From assembly GCA_938084685.1 (NCBI GenBank), contig CALKGE010000001.1, forward strand, positions 124,001 to 188,000: a stretch of DNA of 64,000 nt, in the 5' to 3' direction. This stretch comes from an uncultured Pirellulaceae bacterium. Its GTDB lineage: Bacteria; Planctomycetota; Planctomycetia; Pirellulales; Pirellulaceae. Shown here one piece after another: positions 36,198 through 45,767 of this stretch. Position 1 is the first letter of the stretch. Each line of letters starts with the position of its first letter. A program made the position numbers and the translations under genes. The notes below the pieces were generated by a model. It saw nothing but the letters and a program-made list of their open reading frames with translations. It searched no databases and had not been told where the DNA came from.

Positions 36198-37364
36198 ATG
36201 GCGTCAACAGAACAAACCGAGGGAAATGTTGATCAGGTAATGGAGCGATTCCTTCAAAAGAAGGAAGACCTCGAAGTCGATAAGATCTTCCGTGCGTTGG
36301 TAAAACTCGAGGGCTCGGACCTGCACCTCAAAGTGGGGCGTCCTCCCATCGTGCGCGTCAATGGTACGCTACGGGAACTCAATCGTGGTCCCATTGAACG
36401 GGAAGAAATGGTGCGGCTGCTGTTCCCCATGATGGACAAAAAGAACCGCAAGATTTTTGAAGATGAAGGCGGAGCTGACTTTGCCTATACGGTCGATGTG
36501 GATGGTGAGACCTGGCGATTCCGAGTAAACATGTTGACTCAGCTGGGTAACATCGGACTGGTGGCACGTCGCATTAGTAACTGGATTCCTGATTTTCGTG
36601 GACTCCATCTACCACCAGTTATGGAATCACTCTGTCATTTCGATCAGGGTATGGTTTTGCTGGCCGGCGTTACGGGTTCCGGGAAATCAACCACGATTGC
36701 CTCGATGCTCAACTACATTAACAGCATCTACCGCAAACATATCCTGACTCTCGAAGACCCCATCGAATTTGTTTACACGGAAGACAAGTGTTTGATCAAT
36801 CAACGTGAAGTTGGTCAGGATGTGAAGGACTTTGAAATTGCGATGAAGCATGCCGTGCGTGAAGACCCCGATATTATTTTGGTCGGAGAAATGCGTGACG
36901 AAGAAACGTTTATGACAGCCATTCATGCCGCAGAAACTGGTCACCTGGTGTTCGGAACAGTTCACGCCTCAAGCTCTGCCACCACCATCGGGCGTATTCT
37001 GGACCTCTTCCCGGAAGAAATGCACGGTGCCATTCGAAGTGCAATCGCCTTTAATATGAAAGGCATCGTCGCCCAGAAACTGCTGCCATCGATTCGGGAA
37101 GGTGTAGGCCGAGTGCCAACCTGTGAAATAATGACCTTTACCCCCATGATTACAAAACTGGTCCTCGAAGGTAGTGATGAAAAACTGCCCGATGCCATTC
37201 GTATCGGTGCGGAAGAAGGGATGCAAGACTTTACCATGAGTCTCAAACAACTCATCGACGACGAGTTGATCGACCGGGAAACCGCATTCAAAGTTGCACC
37301 TAACCGTGATGCTCTGAAAATGGCCATCAAGGGAATCAATGTTTCAACACCAGGTATTATCTAA
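36198..37364 (+). CDS. pilT: PilT-type twitching-motility ATPase
   Basis: This is a protein of 388 residues of the GspE/PilT secretion ATPase family. The N-terminal domain has GSDLHLKVGRPPIVRVNGTL (39-58), which matches PilT. ATPase motifs are intact: Walker A GVTGSGKST (157-165), the LTLEDPIEF Asp box (183-191), Walker B with REDPDIILVGEMRD (221-234) and a His box GTVHA (253-257). It would power retraction of type IV pili or a related machine. The downstream gene codes for a degenerate GspE-like paralogue, which suggests a two-subunit arrangement. It has no N-terminal signal, as expected for a cytoplasmic motor. Confidence 0.92.
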   Translation: MASTEQTEGNVDQVMERFLQKKEDLEVDKIFRALVKLEGSDLHLKVGRPPIVRVNGTLRELNRGPIEREEMVRLLFPMMDKKNRKIFEDEGGADFAYTVDVDGETWRFRVNMLTQLGNIGLVARRISNWIPDFRGLHLPPVMESLCHFDQGMVLLAGVTGSGKSTTIASMLNYINSIYRKHILTLEDPIEFVYTEDKCLINQREVGQDVKDFEIAMKHAVREDPDIILVGEMRDEETFMTAIHAAETGHLVFGTVHASSSATTIGRILDLFPEEMHGAIRSAIAFNMKGIVAQKLLPSIREGVGRVPTCEIMTFTPMITKLVLEGSDEKLPDAIRIGAEEGMQDFTMSLKQLIDDELIDRETAFKVAPNRDALKMAIKGINVSTPGII

Positions 37365-37428
37365 CATCAGATACCAACCACTCCGATTACTTTTTGATAC
37401 TCTTCATTGAGGATATACAACCAAAACT

Positions 37429-38769
37429 ATGGCAACGGACACTGAAGGCCTGTCCCCAAACGAAATGGGGCCCCCTGTCGATCTTCGCTCCACAACAGGT
37501 GATAACTCAGCCAATCAGACTGCTGAAATCCAATGTCGGCAGTCCATGGGAATTGTCCCTGCGAAACAAGTTCTTTATGAAGCGTTGGTGAACGACGCCG
37601 AACGGGTTTTGATTGATTGCACGGTGCAGGGCGCCACGTCACAAATCGAAGTCGATGGATTATGGCAGCAACTGCCATCCTTGGACCCCCAAAGCGCCAG
37701 TATGATGGTCGCTGTGATGAAAACACTCGCTCATCTTAATCCTCAGGACCGTGTCAGCGAACAAAAAGGGGAATTCACAGCCAATAGCGGTGAAATCGGA
37801 CGTCGCTGCCATATCACATCCATCGGCACGCAAACCGGTGAACGCATTGTTCTCAAACTACAACCCAAAAAACCCCGCTTCAAATCAATCACCGACCTCG
37901 GGATTCGTGACGAAATCCTGGACAAGTTCAAACAGCTCACCGGTAAATACATGGAAAACCCGGATGAACAAATTCACAGTGGAATCTTCATTATTTCTGC
38001 TCCGGCCAACGGCGGAGGACTTTCCACCGTCTGGACTCATGCACTGGGTGCCACAGACAGGTTCATGCGAGATTTCATCTGCCTGGAACCACGGGGCCTG
38101 AATGAAACCGAAGTGGAAAACGTGCAGACGATCGAAGTCGACATGGCTGGCGGGCAGACGTTCCCACAGCAAATTGAAAAGGCCAAACTTAAAGAACCCG
38201 ATGTCTACGTATTACCTGTCGTTCCAAATAAAGAAACGCTGGACGTTCTTTGCGACGAAGCCATCAATAACAACCGCATGTCGATCATCTCTGTGAACGC
38301 AACCGATGGAGTCGAAGCCATCCACAAAATACGGACGCTCGGGGTCGCTCCGGATAAGTTCGCTAAATGCCTCAATGGAGTCATGCACATGCGAATGTGT
38401 CGCAAACTATGTGACAACTGCAAACAACCGTTTCAGCCGGGCCCACAATACATTCAGCAACTGGGACTTCCCCCGTCGCATGTGCAGGTACTCTATCAGC
38501 ACTACCAGCCTGTCATGGATGAAAACGGAAACCTGCCCGAGCCATGTCCTGCCTGCGTCGGAAAAGGATTCAGTGGTCGTACCGGAATGTTTGAGTTGAT
38601 CGAATTGGACGATCAGTTACGTCAGGCTGTCGCAACACAACCAGACCTGAATGCCATTCGCCAGTTAGCTCAGCAACTGGGTAATAAATCCACTCAGCAG
38701 GAAGGTATCCTTCACCTGGCTAAGGGAATCACTTCGATTCAGGAATTACAGCGAGCTTTATCGAGTTAA
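37429..38769 (+). CDS. GspE/PilB-like protein with degraded ATPase motifs
   Basis: This is a protein of 446 residues, 64 nt after pilT. It is collinear with the GspE ATPase core (about 80-446) and keeps the tetracysteine zinc region: CRKLCDNC near 324-331 and CPAC at 373-376, followed by GFSGRTGMFELIELD. The ATPase sites are lost: the Walker A position reads APANGGGLST (191-200) with no Lys, the Walker B region reads KEPDVYVLPVVPNKET with no catalytic Glu, and the His box reads SVNATD. It is most likely a structural or regulatory pseudo-ATPase that partners the intact PilT motor. The frame is intact over 446 codons, so it is not a decaying pseudogene. Confidence 0.85.
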   Translation: MATDTEGLSPNEMGPPVDLRSTTGDNSANQTAEIQCRQSMGIVPAKQVLYEALVNDAERVLIDCTVQGATSQIEVDGLWQQLPSLDPQSASMMVAVMKTLAHLNPQDRVSEQKGEFTANSGEIGRRCHITSIGTQTGERIVLKLQPKKPRFKSITDLGIRDEILDKFKQLTGKYMENPDEQIHSGIFIISAPANGGGLSTVWTHALGATDRFMRDFICLEPRGLNETEVENVQTIEVDMAGGQTFPQQIEKAKLKEPDVYVLPVVPNKETLDVLCDEAINNNRMSIISVNATDGVEAIHKIRTLGVAPDKFAKCLNGVMHMRMCRKLCDNCKQPFQPGPQYIQQLGLPPSHVQVLYQHYQPVMDENGNLPEPCPACVGKGFSGRTGMFELIELDDQLRQAVATQPDLNAIRQLAQQLGNKSTQQEGILHLAKGITSIQELQRALSS

Positions 38770-38822
38770 CTTACGTAGTAAAACTCATACCACTTCTCAA
38801 GACGTTAACAGGAACTTCTGCC

Positions 38823-39620
38823 GTGGACGAGGGTCACTCACCATATCAAGCTCCCAACGCTGGCGATGAAAGGCATGATGTCTGGGGGGAAGCAACAGGC
38901 TATCGTCGAGTTCACTGGGCAGCCATGACCTCAGTTTTTCTGGCTGTACTGGCTCCATTGGCAATTTTTATTTTTGGCCTGATTGCCATTCCGACCCTCG
39001 GTCTCATCTTTGGTGCCATCGGATACTCGCATATCAGTAAGAAACCCGAAATCTATGCAGGAAAACGAATCGCTACCATCGGTTTGTCGTTATCGCTGAT
39101 TTTTGGTTTATGGAGTGCACTGAATCAATACAATAACCGGGACTACTTATATACCCAGGCACTGGAGCAAACCAGAGTCTGGCTGACCTATATAAAAGAA
39201 GGAAAACTGGGACACGCGCACCAAGTCATGCTAGCTGTACAGGGTCGCAACCACGATGCGGGCGACATCGAAGAGTTCTATCAAAATGATCGAGCCATAC
39301 TGGAAGAACAACAGGCACGGTTTGCCCGCCTGCCTATGAAACTGATGTTGGATCATATCGATCGCTGGGAACCAGCTGATCTCCGCCTGCTCAATAATGT
39401 CCTGCAACGAGGCATTAAAAAGAACGAAATACAGCTTGTTCAGGAATACCTGTTACCCCTTCAGGGAGATTCGGATGAAGCGATCGCCTTCAGGATTCAG
39501 TACTGGCGTCAGTTTTTTCCAGAAGGAAGATCCAGCCATTGGCAGATCGAAGGAATAGGAATGCTTGACGGGACTTTCGGCGACGACGACAACGACTCTC
39601 ATGCTGGGCACAACCACTAA
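38823..39620 (+). CDS. membrane protein with DUF4190-like N-terminal segment
   Basis: This is a protein of 265 residues starting with GTG at 38823; AGGAA lies eight bases upstream. Residues about 35-100 hold two hydrophobic segments (VFLAVLAPLAIFIFGLIAI; IATIGLSLSLIFGLW) with GAIGYSHISKKPE between them, as in DUF4190-type proteins. The rest is a soluble helical domain with an Asp/His-rich end (DDDNDSHAGHNH). It follows the pseudo-ATPase by 53 nt and may belong to the same transcript. Its stop overlaps the convergent helicase gene by four bases. Role unknown. Confidence 0.7.
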   Translation: MDEGHSPYQAPNAGDERHDVWGEATGYRRVHWAAMTSVFLAVLAPLAIFIFGLIAIPTLGLIFGAIGYSHISKKPEIYAGKRIATIGLSLSLIFGLWSALNQYNNRDYLYTQALEQTRVWLTYIKEGKLGHAHQVMLAVQGRNHDAGDIEEFYQNDRAILEEQQARFARLPMKLMLDHIDRWEPADLRLLNNVLQRGIKKNEIQLVQEYLLPLQGDSDEAIAFRIQYWRQFFPEGRSSHWQIEGIGMLDGTFGDDDNDSHAGHNH

Positions 39621-41641
39621 CCAATCTCTGCTGCGGACTCAGTCACCACATTCGTCCTCGGCAATGAATCGATAAACAACTGCCCGTAAAACTTCGTGCG
39701 GATACGCGGGTCCAGTACCACCACAATTCCGTGGTCGCTCCTCGAGCGAATCAAACGACCAAATCCCTGTTTGAACTTGATAGTTGCTTCCGGCAATTGG
39801 AAGTCCATAAACGGGTTCCCTCCTTCCGCTTTGATCTTTTCCAGACGTGCTTCCAGCAAAGGTTGATCCGGAACACTAAAAGGTAAACGTGGAATAATTA
39901 CGTTTTGCAAAGCGTCGCCCGGCACATCCACTCCCTGCCAAAAACTGTCCGTCCCGAACAACACAGCACGAGGATTCTCTTTAAAACGTCGAATCATCTC
40001 GGTCCGCGGAACCCCGTCCCCCTGACTGATCACGCCAAGTTGCCTTTCGGTCAACCATGGAGTTAACGCCGAAGTCAAAAAACGGATCATGTCATAGCTC
40101 GTACACAGGACAAAGGCATGGCCATCTGTTCGGTCAACATACCGCTTGATCATCTCGACTGTCTGTCGACGAAACTGGTCCCTTTGCTGACCTGGGTCCG
40201 CCATGCCACCAACAAGAATAAGTTCCGACTGCTGCTCGTAATCAAACGGGCTGCCTATTTGCGCGGTATTGGAATCTGTCAGACCAATGCGGGAACGGAA
40301 AAACTGAAACTGCTCGTCACGCCCGACCGCCAGAGTGGCGCTTGTAAGAACCACACTTGGCACTTTGGAAAACAGCTCTCTCCTTAAAACCGGACCAACA
40401 TCCAGCGGAGCACCTCGCAATGAAACCCGAGGGCCACTACGTTTGGTATGGTAAGCTTCGAGCCAGTAAACCATATCGGGCGATGACTGTTCCATCCACT
40501 GGTGCAAGCCGTCTGATAATGTCTCCAAGCGAGCAACTGCCGACGTGTAATCCTTACGGTCCGAGGTATCTTCAATACCGGATGCCGCCTGCCTGATCAT
40601 CCCGGCCAAGCGGGACAACTCAGGGCTCAACACATTATCAAACACCCTCTTCCTGTGCATGCGACCGTTGGACTTCGGATGACTCTCTCTCCATTCCAAT
40701 ATCCGGCCAAAGAGCTGGTCAGCAGCCACGTAACAGCGGACAACCTGTCGCTGAGCTTTATCATGTCTGCCTTCCACCAGGAGTCCTTTATTGGTCCGGT
40801 CGTTGTACAGTTTCCTCAGGATGTAAGTAATCTGCCCCGATGTGATACTTGGGCCAAGATGATCCCCGGCGACGCCTTCCACAGTATGAGCCTCGTCCAG
40901 AATCACTGCGTCATAGTCGGGCAATACACTCACTCCCTGACTTCGCAGAGCCAAATCGCTGAAAAACAGTGCGTGATTGACAATGATAATCTGAGCATGT
41001 TCCATTCGCCGCCGCGCACGAAAGTAAAAGCATGACTTGTGTGACGGGCAACTGCGTCCCATGCAATTCCCGGAATCACTGGCAACTTCATCCCATACCG
41101 CTGGTAACGGTTGAAAGGGAAGCGTGCTGCGGCTACCGTCGGTTGTCTCTTTTGCCCATTGGTTAATCTGATCGAGTTGATCGAGCTCCTGATTGCCTTC
41201 AAACAGAGTAGCGCTCCGCTTCATTGCATTTTTCAATCGGCGCTGGCTCAGATAATTCGCTCGCCCCTTGACCAACACGGCAGAAAACTCCCGTGGGATC
41301 ACACTATTGAGCAGAGGCAAATCCTTGCCCAACAGCTGTTCCTGAAGACTGATGGTATGCGTCGAAATCACGATTCGGCGTTGGCGTTTTTCACCATCTT
41401 CCGTTTCGATCAGACCCTCGTGCGGGTCCGTTGCCGCCAGGATCGAAGGGACCAGATACGCAAAGCTTTTACCGACACCTGTTCCAGCCTCCACAACCAG
41501 ATGACGCTGATCAGCTAAAGCAATCGCGACTGCTTCGGCCATTTCAAGCTGCTGCATGCGATGCTCATAATTTTTAAGTCGCGCAGCAATCCTGCCTTCC
41601 GGACCCAGAACATCCTCGGCTTCTAAGAACTCACTTTCCAA
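39617..41641 (-). CDS. DinG/XPD-type ATP-dependent DNA helicase with Fe-S cluster
   Basis: This is a 674-residue SF2 helicase. Start: TTG at 41641 with AGAGGCG upstream; no in-frame ATG gives the N-terminal helicase motif region. Motifs are VVEAGTGVGKS (49-59, Walker A), a four-Cys Fe-S region (CMGRSCPSHKSC plus an upstream Cys), the DEAH box (VILDEAHTVEG), GTDSFWQGVDVPGD and the late QGFGRLIRSR motif VI. The family unwinds DNA 5' to 3', often at repair or R-loop intermediates. The gene is 27 nt after thiG, so it may share a transcript with thiamine genes. It overlaps the convergent gene at its end. Confidence 0.9.
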   Translation of the reverse strand: MESEFLEAEDVLGPEGRIAARLKNYEHRMQQLEMAEAVAIALADQRHLVVEAGTGVGKSFAYLVPSILAATDPHEGLIETEDGEKRQRRIVISTHTISLQEQLLGKDLPLLNSVIPREFSAVLVKGRANYLSQRRLKNAMKRSATLFEGNQELDQLDQINQWAKETTDGSRSTLPFQPLPAVWDEVASDSGNCMGRSCPSHKSCFYFRARRRMEHAQIIIVNHALFFSDLALRSQGVSVLPDYDAVILDEAHTVEGVAGDHLGPSITSGQITYILRKLYNDRTNKGLLVEGRHDKAQRQVVRCYVAADQLFGRILEWRESHPKSNGRMHRKRVFDNVLSPELSRLAGMIRQAASGIEDTSDRKDYTSAVARLETLSDGLHQWMEQSSPDMVYWLEAYHTKRSGPRVSLRGAPLDVGPVLRRELFSKVPSVVLTSATLAVGRDEQFQFFRSRIGLTDSNTAQIGSPFDYEQQSELILVGGMADPGQQRDQFRRQTVEMIKRYVDRTDGHAFVLCTSYDMIRFLTSALTPWLTERQLGVISQGDGVPRTEMIRRFKENPRAVLFGTDSFWQGVDVPGDALQNVIIPRLPFSVPDQPLLEARLEKIKAEGGNPFMDFQLPEATIKFKQGFGRLIRSRSDHGIVVVLDPRIRTKFYGQLFIDSLPRTNVVTESAAEIG

Positions 41642-41668
41642 AACTACGCCTCTGCGATCAGTGCGCCG

Positions 41669-42541
41669 TCACGACGACTTGCCGCGAGGATAGGGATAAG
41701 TTGCAACAACACCTTCTGCGGGACTGCTGGCGGTGGCATATAACCGTTTGGGAATCCGACCGGCCAGATAGGCCATCCGCCCAGCCCTGGTGGCATGCTG
41801 CATCGCTTGAGCCATCATGCGAGGATCACGAGCATGGGCGATGGCCGTGTTCAGCAGCACGCCATCCACACCAAGCTCCATCGCCTGAGCGACATCGCTG
41901 GCAGTTCCAACTCCTGCATCCACAATCACCGGATAATCCGGATCCTCGTCTTTCAGATATTCCAGAATAATCCGGATGCTGTTGGGATTGAGAATTCCCT
42001 GGCCGGATCCAATCGGGCTACCAGCAGGCATCACGGCGGCTGCGCCCGCAGCCTTGAGCCGACGTGCGATCACAGGATCATCACTGGTGTAGCAAAGAAC
42101 ATGAAAGCCATCATCCACCAGTTTTTCAGTGGCTTCGAGCGTTGCTACGGGGTCAGGAAGTAACGTCTTACTGTCGCCCAGACATTCCAGCTTGACCCAG
42201 TCTGCTCCGGGGTTCCCCAATGTCCGTAGGATCTCGCGACCCATCCTGGCCACACGAATCGCATCGGCAGCACTGTAGCAACCTGCTGTATTGGGAAGCA
42301 GGAGGTATTTATCCGAGTCAATAAAATCTAGCAGGTTTTCGCCATCGGCATCATGCAAACGCTCGCGACGAACTGCCACCGTAATGCACTGAGCACCAGA
42401 AAGCTCCAGGCATTCTCTCATCATTGAGGCGTTCTCGTAGCGACCGCTACCTACAATCAACCGACTGGATAACTCGAACGGGCCAACCCGAAGCGATCCC
42501 TGGTCCGTTGCATGTTGATTTATTTCGAATTCCGTTGCCAT
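41669..42541 (-). CDS. thiG: ThiG, thiazole synthase
   Basis: This is a protein of 290 residues, slightly longer than typical (about 255) by an N-terminal extension. It is a TIM-barrel enzyme that forms the thiazole ring of thiamine from deoxyxylulose phosphate, dehydroglycine and ThiS-thiocarboxylate. Motifs: [10 protein letters not shown] near the start; [16 protein letters not shown], which holds the Schiff-base Lys region; and [15 protein letters not shown]. It begins 20 nt after thiS, with which it acts directly. Confidence 0.95.
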   Translation of the reverse strand: MATEFEINQHATDQGSLRVGPFELSSRLIVGSGRYENASMMRECLELSGAQCITVAVRRERLHDADGENLLDFIDSDKYLLLPNTAGCYSAADAIRVARMGREILRTLGNPGADWVKLECLGDSKTLLPDPVATLEATEKLVDDGFHVLCYTSDDPVIARRLKAAGAAAVMPAGSPIGSGQGILNPNSIRIILEYLKDEDPDYPVIVDAGVGTASDVAQAMELGVDGVLLNTAIAHARDPRMMAQAMQHATRAGRMAYLAGRIPKRLYATASSPAEGVVATYPYPRGKSS

Positions 42542-42561
42542 TGTCTCAACAGGCTCTGCTG

Positions 42562-42762
42562 CTAGCCGCCACCGACGAGCGTTACCACTTCCAGTTTGTC
42601 ACCTTCGGTAAGAACATACTCCGCATGCTTCTCAAAGGGAACGATTTCCAGATTAAGTTCTACTGCCACATGGCGTGTCGTGATTTCGAGTTGCTCCAGC
42701 AACATCGACAGTGTCGTACCATCCGCCAGCTCAACCGACTCTCCATTTACGTGCACGTTCAA
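42562..42762 (-). CDS. thiS: ThiS, sulfur-carrier protein
   Basis: This is a ubiquitin-fold protein of 66 residues ending in GGG, whose C-terminal Gly is adenylated and thiocarboxylated to give sulfur for thiazole synthesis. Typical ThiS features are visible: a short [14 protein letters not shown] strand at the start, the VAVELN strand and the LEVVTLVGG end. It lies immediately upstream of thiG. No thiF or thiO is seen in the window. Confidence 0.93.
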   Translation of the reverse strand: MNVHVNGESVELADGTTLSMLLEQLEITTRHVAVELNLEIVPFEKHAEYVLTEGDKLEVVTLVGGG

Positions 42763-42805
42763 TGCTGCTGATCTCCGCTTCCCGCTTTATCTTTCAAGTC
42801 TGAAG

Positions 42806-43348
42806 CTACTGACTCAACGTGATGTTTCGAGCCTGTCCAGCGTACATCTTCACCAAAACACCACTTTGAGGACGACCGGTAGACTCCAACTGTCGATTCC
42901 ACGGCACATAATATGTTGCAAAATTTCCGGTCGTGGCATCGATAATATAAACCAGACAGTTGCCGGGACGTGGATTACCAATGAACTGGGATTCACCGGT
43001 CACCATCAGCAAGCGAGGTTTTTTCGTACGTTGCACCTGCAAGTCATTGAAAACGTTCGTCTTGAAAATTCCACCGAATTGCCCGGTGCGAGCATAGGGA
43101 ACAATACACTGCAAGTCACCGGTCAGTGCATCCAGGAAGAATGCTCCTTCCGCCTGATCCGAAATTGCACCAGTAGCGACAGAAAAATTATCTGAGCTAT
43201 CACTCGCGGCTGCTTTCAAAACCAACCCGTCAAGGTCGAACGTCGAAACCTGCTCGCTCGACTTCATTCCAATCACGGTTCCAATGACCATGGAGATACC
43301 GAACAGTAACCCGATACCAATACCAGCAATAAGCGACCTGTTTTTCAT
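42806..43348 (-). CDS. membrane-anchored protein of unknown function
   Basis: This is a protein of 180 residues starting at the ATG at 43348, which follows GAGAG. One N-terminal membrane helix (IAGIGIGLLFGISMVIGTVIG) anchors an exported domain of about 150 residues, with LDALTGDLQCIVPYARTGQF and IIDATTGNFATYYVPWN. The two DAxTG segments look like repeat strands of a small propeller-like or beta-rich fold. No named family is recognised. It lies 43 nt upstream of thiS. Confidence 0.65.
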   Translation of the reverse strand: MKNRSLIAGIGIGLLFGISMVIGTVIGMKSSEQVSTFDLDGLVLKAAASDSSDNFSVATGAISDQAEGAFFLDALTGDLQCIVPYARTGQFGGIFKTNVFNDLQVQRTKKPRLLMVTGESQFIGNPRPGNCLVYIIDATTGNFATYYVPWNRQLESTGRPQSGVLVKMYAGQARNITLSQ

Positions 43349-43444
43349 GAAAAGGCTCTCGTTATTCGTTGAAGTGAAAAATGGAGGATTGAAAGCGGCC
43401 ATCCCAGAGCCAATTCATTCGGGCGCTGATAATGTCCGCACCTA

Positions 43445-43450
43445 ATTATA
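43445..43450 (-). promoter_or_regulatory. candidate -10 box for the thiS-thiG-helicase transcript
   Basis: A perfect TATAAT on the minus strand lies about 97 nt before the ATG at 43348. The best -35 at 17-nt spacing (TTAATT) is weak. The rest of the 344-nt gap (43349-43692) holds only a short hairpin, CGGGAC/GTCCCG (43530-43548). Confidence 0.4.
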
Positions 43451-43692
43451 GGCCAAAACGATTCCAGAATTAACCAGCGGCACGATGCTTTGGCCCAGCT
43501 ACCACCCTGTTTTCATAAGAATCCGGAAGCGGGACAAATCCCGTCCCGACTGGAACGTGCTGCCGGATATGCTAAAAAAGAAGAAGTAATTACTTTCCAT
43601 CCAATGATGAACTACACGACTCCATTCATCCATTTGGAAACTTGTGAGAGTTTCCCTGATGATCGATGGGGCAAAACAGGAGCACTTTGCAT

Positions 43693-44889
43693 ATGTCCAC
43701 CAATGGTGACTTGAATAGAAAACTGCGAATGGCGCTGGTTGGCGGAGGAGCGGGCTCGTTTATTGGCCGCGTTCACTGTACGGCCGCCGTACTGGATAAC
43801 CGCGCAGCTTTGGTAGCCGGAGCACTCTCTTCGAATCCCGAACGAGCCAAAGCCTCTGCTCCAGCTTATGACATCGCCGAAAGTCGGGCCTATGGATCCT
43901 ATCAGGAAATGCTGGACACTGAGTCTGCATTGCCTGAGGACGAACGTATCGATTTTGTGTCTGTTGCCACTCCCAACCATACCCACTTCGAAATTGCCAA
44001 AGCAGCTGTCGAAAAAGGCTTCAATGTCATTTGTGATAAACCCATGACATTTGATCTCGCACAGGCCGAAGAACTGGCAGCTGTCGTGGATAACTCGGAT
44101 GTCGTTTTCGCCGTCAGTCATAACTACACCGGCTATCCGCTGGTCCGTCAGGCCCGTGAAATGATTCTCAATGGTGAGTTAGGAGAGATCCAGGCCGTCC
44201 GTGCTTGCTATATCCAGGGCTGGTTACGAACCCGACTGGAAGAAGATGACCAAAAACAGGCTGCCTGGAGAACAGACCCCTCGAAGAGCGGAGCTGCTGG
44301 CTGCTTCGGCGACATCGCAACACACGCTTACAACCTTGGGCGATACATGACCGGGCTGCTGCCAGATCAGATCAGCTGCCATCTACGTACGTTTGAGGAA
44401 GGCCGCCAGCTGGATGACTACGGTACTGCTGTCATTCAGTATGAAAACGGAGGACTCGGCACCGTCACGGCTTCGCAAATCAGTCATGGGCGCGAGAACG
44501 ACCTGTTTATCGAGATCGATGGCACCAAAGGAGCGCTTCAGTGGCGACAGGAAAATCCGAATGAAATGATCGTTCGTAAGAATGGCGAACCACACAAGAT
44601 TTATACACGTGACCCCAATGCTCCCTTTATGAACGCAAGTGGTGCCGCAGCATGCCGACTCCCCAGTGGTCATCCTGAAGCATTTTTCGAAGCATTCGCC
44701 AATGTCTACCGCTCGGCATATGATGCCATGACAGATCGTGCATTGGGTAATGCGGTCGAAAAAATGGATACCATTTATCCCAATGTGCACGATGGCGTGG
44801 AAGGGATGTACTTCATTCAGCAATGTGTCGCCAGCTCAGCCGATAACGGTGCCTGGCTGCCTCTTAAACATGACCGAGCCCGTCGATAA
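43693..44889 (+). CDS. Gfo/Idh/MocA-family oxidoreductase
   Basis: This is a protein of 398 residues; the ATG at 43693 has AGGAG ten bases upstream. It has an N-terminal Rossmann motif (RMALVGGGAGSFIG), then ERIDFVSVATPNHTHFEIAKAA and an intact CDKPMT segment, where Lys-Pro is the usual EKP motif. The C-terminal domain has GDIATHAYNLGRY with a conserved His. NAD(P)-dependent oxidation of a sugar ring is the family's common reaction. A DUF1080 protein follows 36 nt later, which supports a keto-sugar route. Confidence 0.88.
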   Translation: MSTNGDLNRKLRMALVGGGAGSFIGRVHCTAAVLDNRAALVAGALSSNPERAKASAPAYDIAESRAYGSYQEMLDTESALPEDERIDFVSVATPNHTHFEIAKAAVEKGFNVICDKPMTFDLAQAEELAAVVDNSDVVFAVSHNYTGYPLVRQAREMILNGELGEIQAVRACYIQGWLRTRLEEDDQKQAAWRTDPSKSGAAGCFGDIATHAYNLGRYMTGLLPDQISCHLRTFEEGRQLDDYGTAVIQYENGGLGTVTASQISHGRENDLFIEIDGTKGALQWRQENPNEMIVRKNGEPHKIYTRDPNAPFMNASGAAACRLPSGHPEAFFEAFANVYRSAYDAMTDRALGNAVEKMDTIYPNVHDGVEGMYFIQQCVASSADNGAWLPLKHDRARR

Positions 44890-44925
44890 ACCAGAAAAAC
44901 ATTAATACCTAAAAGGAAAATTACT

Positions 44926-45555
44926 ATGATCCGTAAACTGATGATGGCGCTGCCCGCCCTGCTGTTGGCCGCAGGTTTCACGCTGGCAGACAAAAAAAAT
45001 GATGGCTTTGTAACTATTACCAACGGCAAAGATTTCAGCGGCTGGAAAGCCAGCGAGAACAAGGATTCCTGGAGTATGAAAGACGGAGCGTTTGTCGCTC
45101 ATGGCCCCCGCAGCCACCTCTTCTACCAGGCCGACAAACCATTTAAGAACTTCGAACTCAAAGTGGACGTCATGACAGAACCCGGAAGTAATGGCGGGAT
45201 CTATTTCCATACCAAATATCAGGAAGCTGGCTGGCCAAAGTATGGCTACGAAGCTCAGGTTAATATCACGCACGGCGACCCGAAAAAAAGTGGTAGCCTT
45301 TACGGTGTCGTCAATATTGCCGATCCCATGTTGAAAGATAACGAGTACTACGAAACACACATTATCGTGAAGGATCGCAACGTTGTTATCAAACTCAACG
45401 GTCGGACTGTTGTCGATTACACCGAACCCAAAGGGCAGGAAGCCTTCAGCAAAGATTTCGAACGCCGACTTGGTGATGGGACATTTGCGCTGCAATGCCA
45501 CGATCCGAAAAGTATTGTGCACTTCAAAAACATCCGAGTGAAACGGCTCGACTGA
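44926..45555 (+). CDS. DUF1080 (3-keto-disaccharide hydrolase-like) exported protein
   Basis: This is a protein of 209 residues with a signal peptide (MALPALLLAAGFTLA) and AAAAGGAAAA before the ATG. The body is a single concanavalin-like domain: ITNGKDFSGWKA near the N-terminus, NFELKVDVMTEPGSNGGIYFHTK, then YGYEAQVNI. This matches DUF1080, members of which have been linked to cleavage of 3-keto-disaccharides. It is paired with an oxidoreductase that could make a 3-keto sugar; export of this protein and cytoplasmic location of the oxidoreductase complicate the link. Confidence 0.88.
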   Translation: MIRKLMMALPALLLAAGFTLADKKNDGFVTITNGKDFSGWKASENKDSWSMKDGAFVAHGPRSHLFYQADKPFKNFELKVDVMTEPGSNGGIYFHTKYQEAGWPKYGYEAQVNITHGDPKKSGSLYGVVNIADPMLKDNEYYETHIIVKDRNVVIKLNGRTVVDYTEPKGQEAFSKDFERRLGDGTFALQCHDPKSIVHFKNIRVKRLD

Positions 45556-45626
45556 TTCGTGGCACAATCAGGCGAAGAATGTAATATTTAGTCAATCCCT
45601 GTCCACACGTGGTCGATACTCCTTAC

Positions 45627-45760
45627 ACTTCGGCTAATCCGGCAGAGGGACCAAATTTTAGCGTAAGCCAGGAGCACTAATACGACAGTGCAGAAGCACG
45701 TCAGCCTCCTCGCTTGTCTCGCAGCGACTCCGCTCGCCGCATTCACAGCCGAAGTTTTTT
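45627..45760 (+). other. intergenic segment framed by a 9-bp inverted repeat and T-run
   Basis: ACTTCGGCT (45627-45635) is complementary to AGCCGAAGT (45747-45755), followed by a run of six Ts. The 111 nt between holds a small hairpin, GCACT/AGTGC. It could be a short structured RNA or the long 3' end of the DUF1080 transcript. Nothing coding is seen in the whole 307-nt gap 45556-45862. Confidence 0.35.
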
Positions 45761-45767
45761 AATAAGT

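Noticed and set aside
45600..45720. Possible cobalamin riboswitch from an AATCC...AGCCAGGAG pattern
   Set aside because: Only fragments resemble the consensus. Neither the full core nor a cobalamin-related downstream gene is present.
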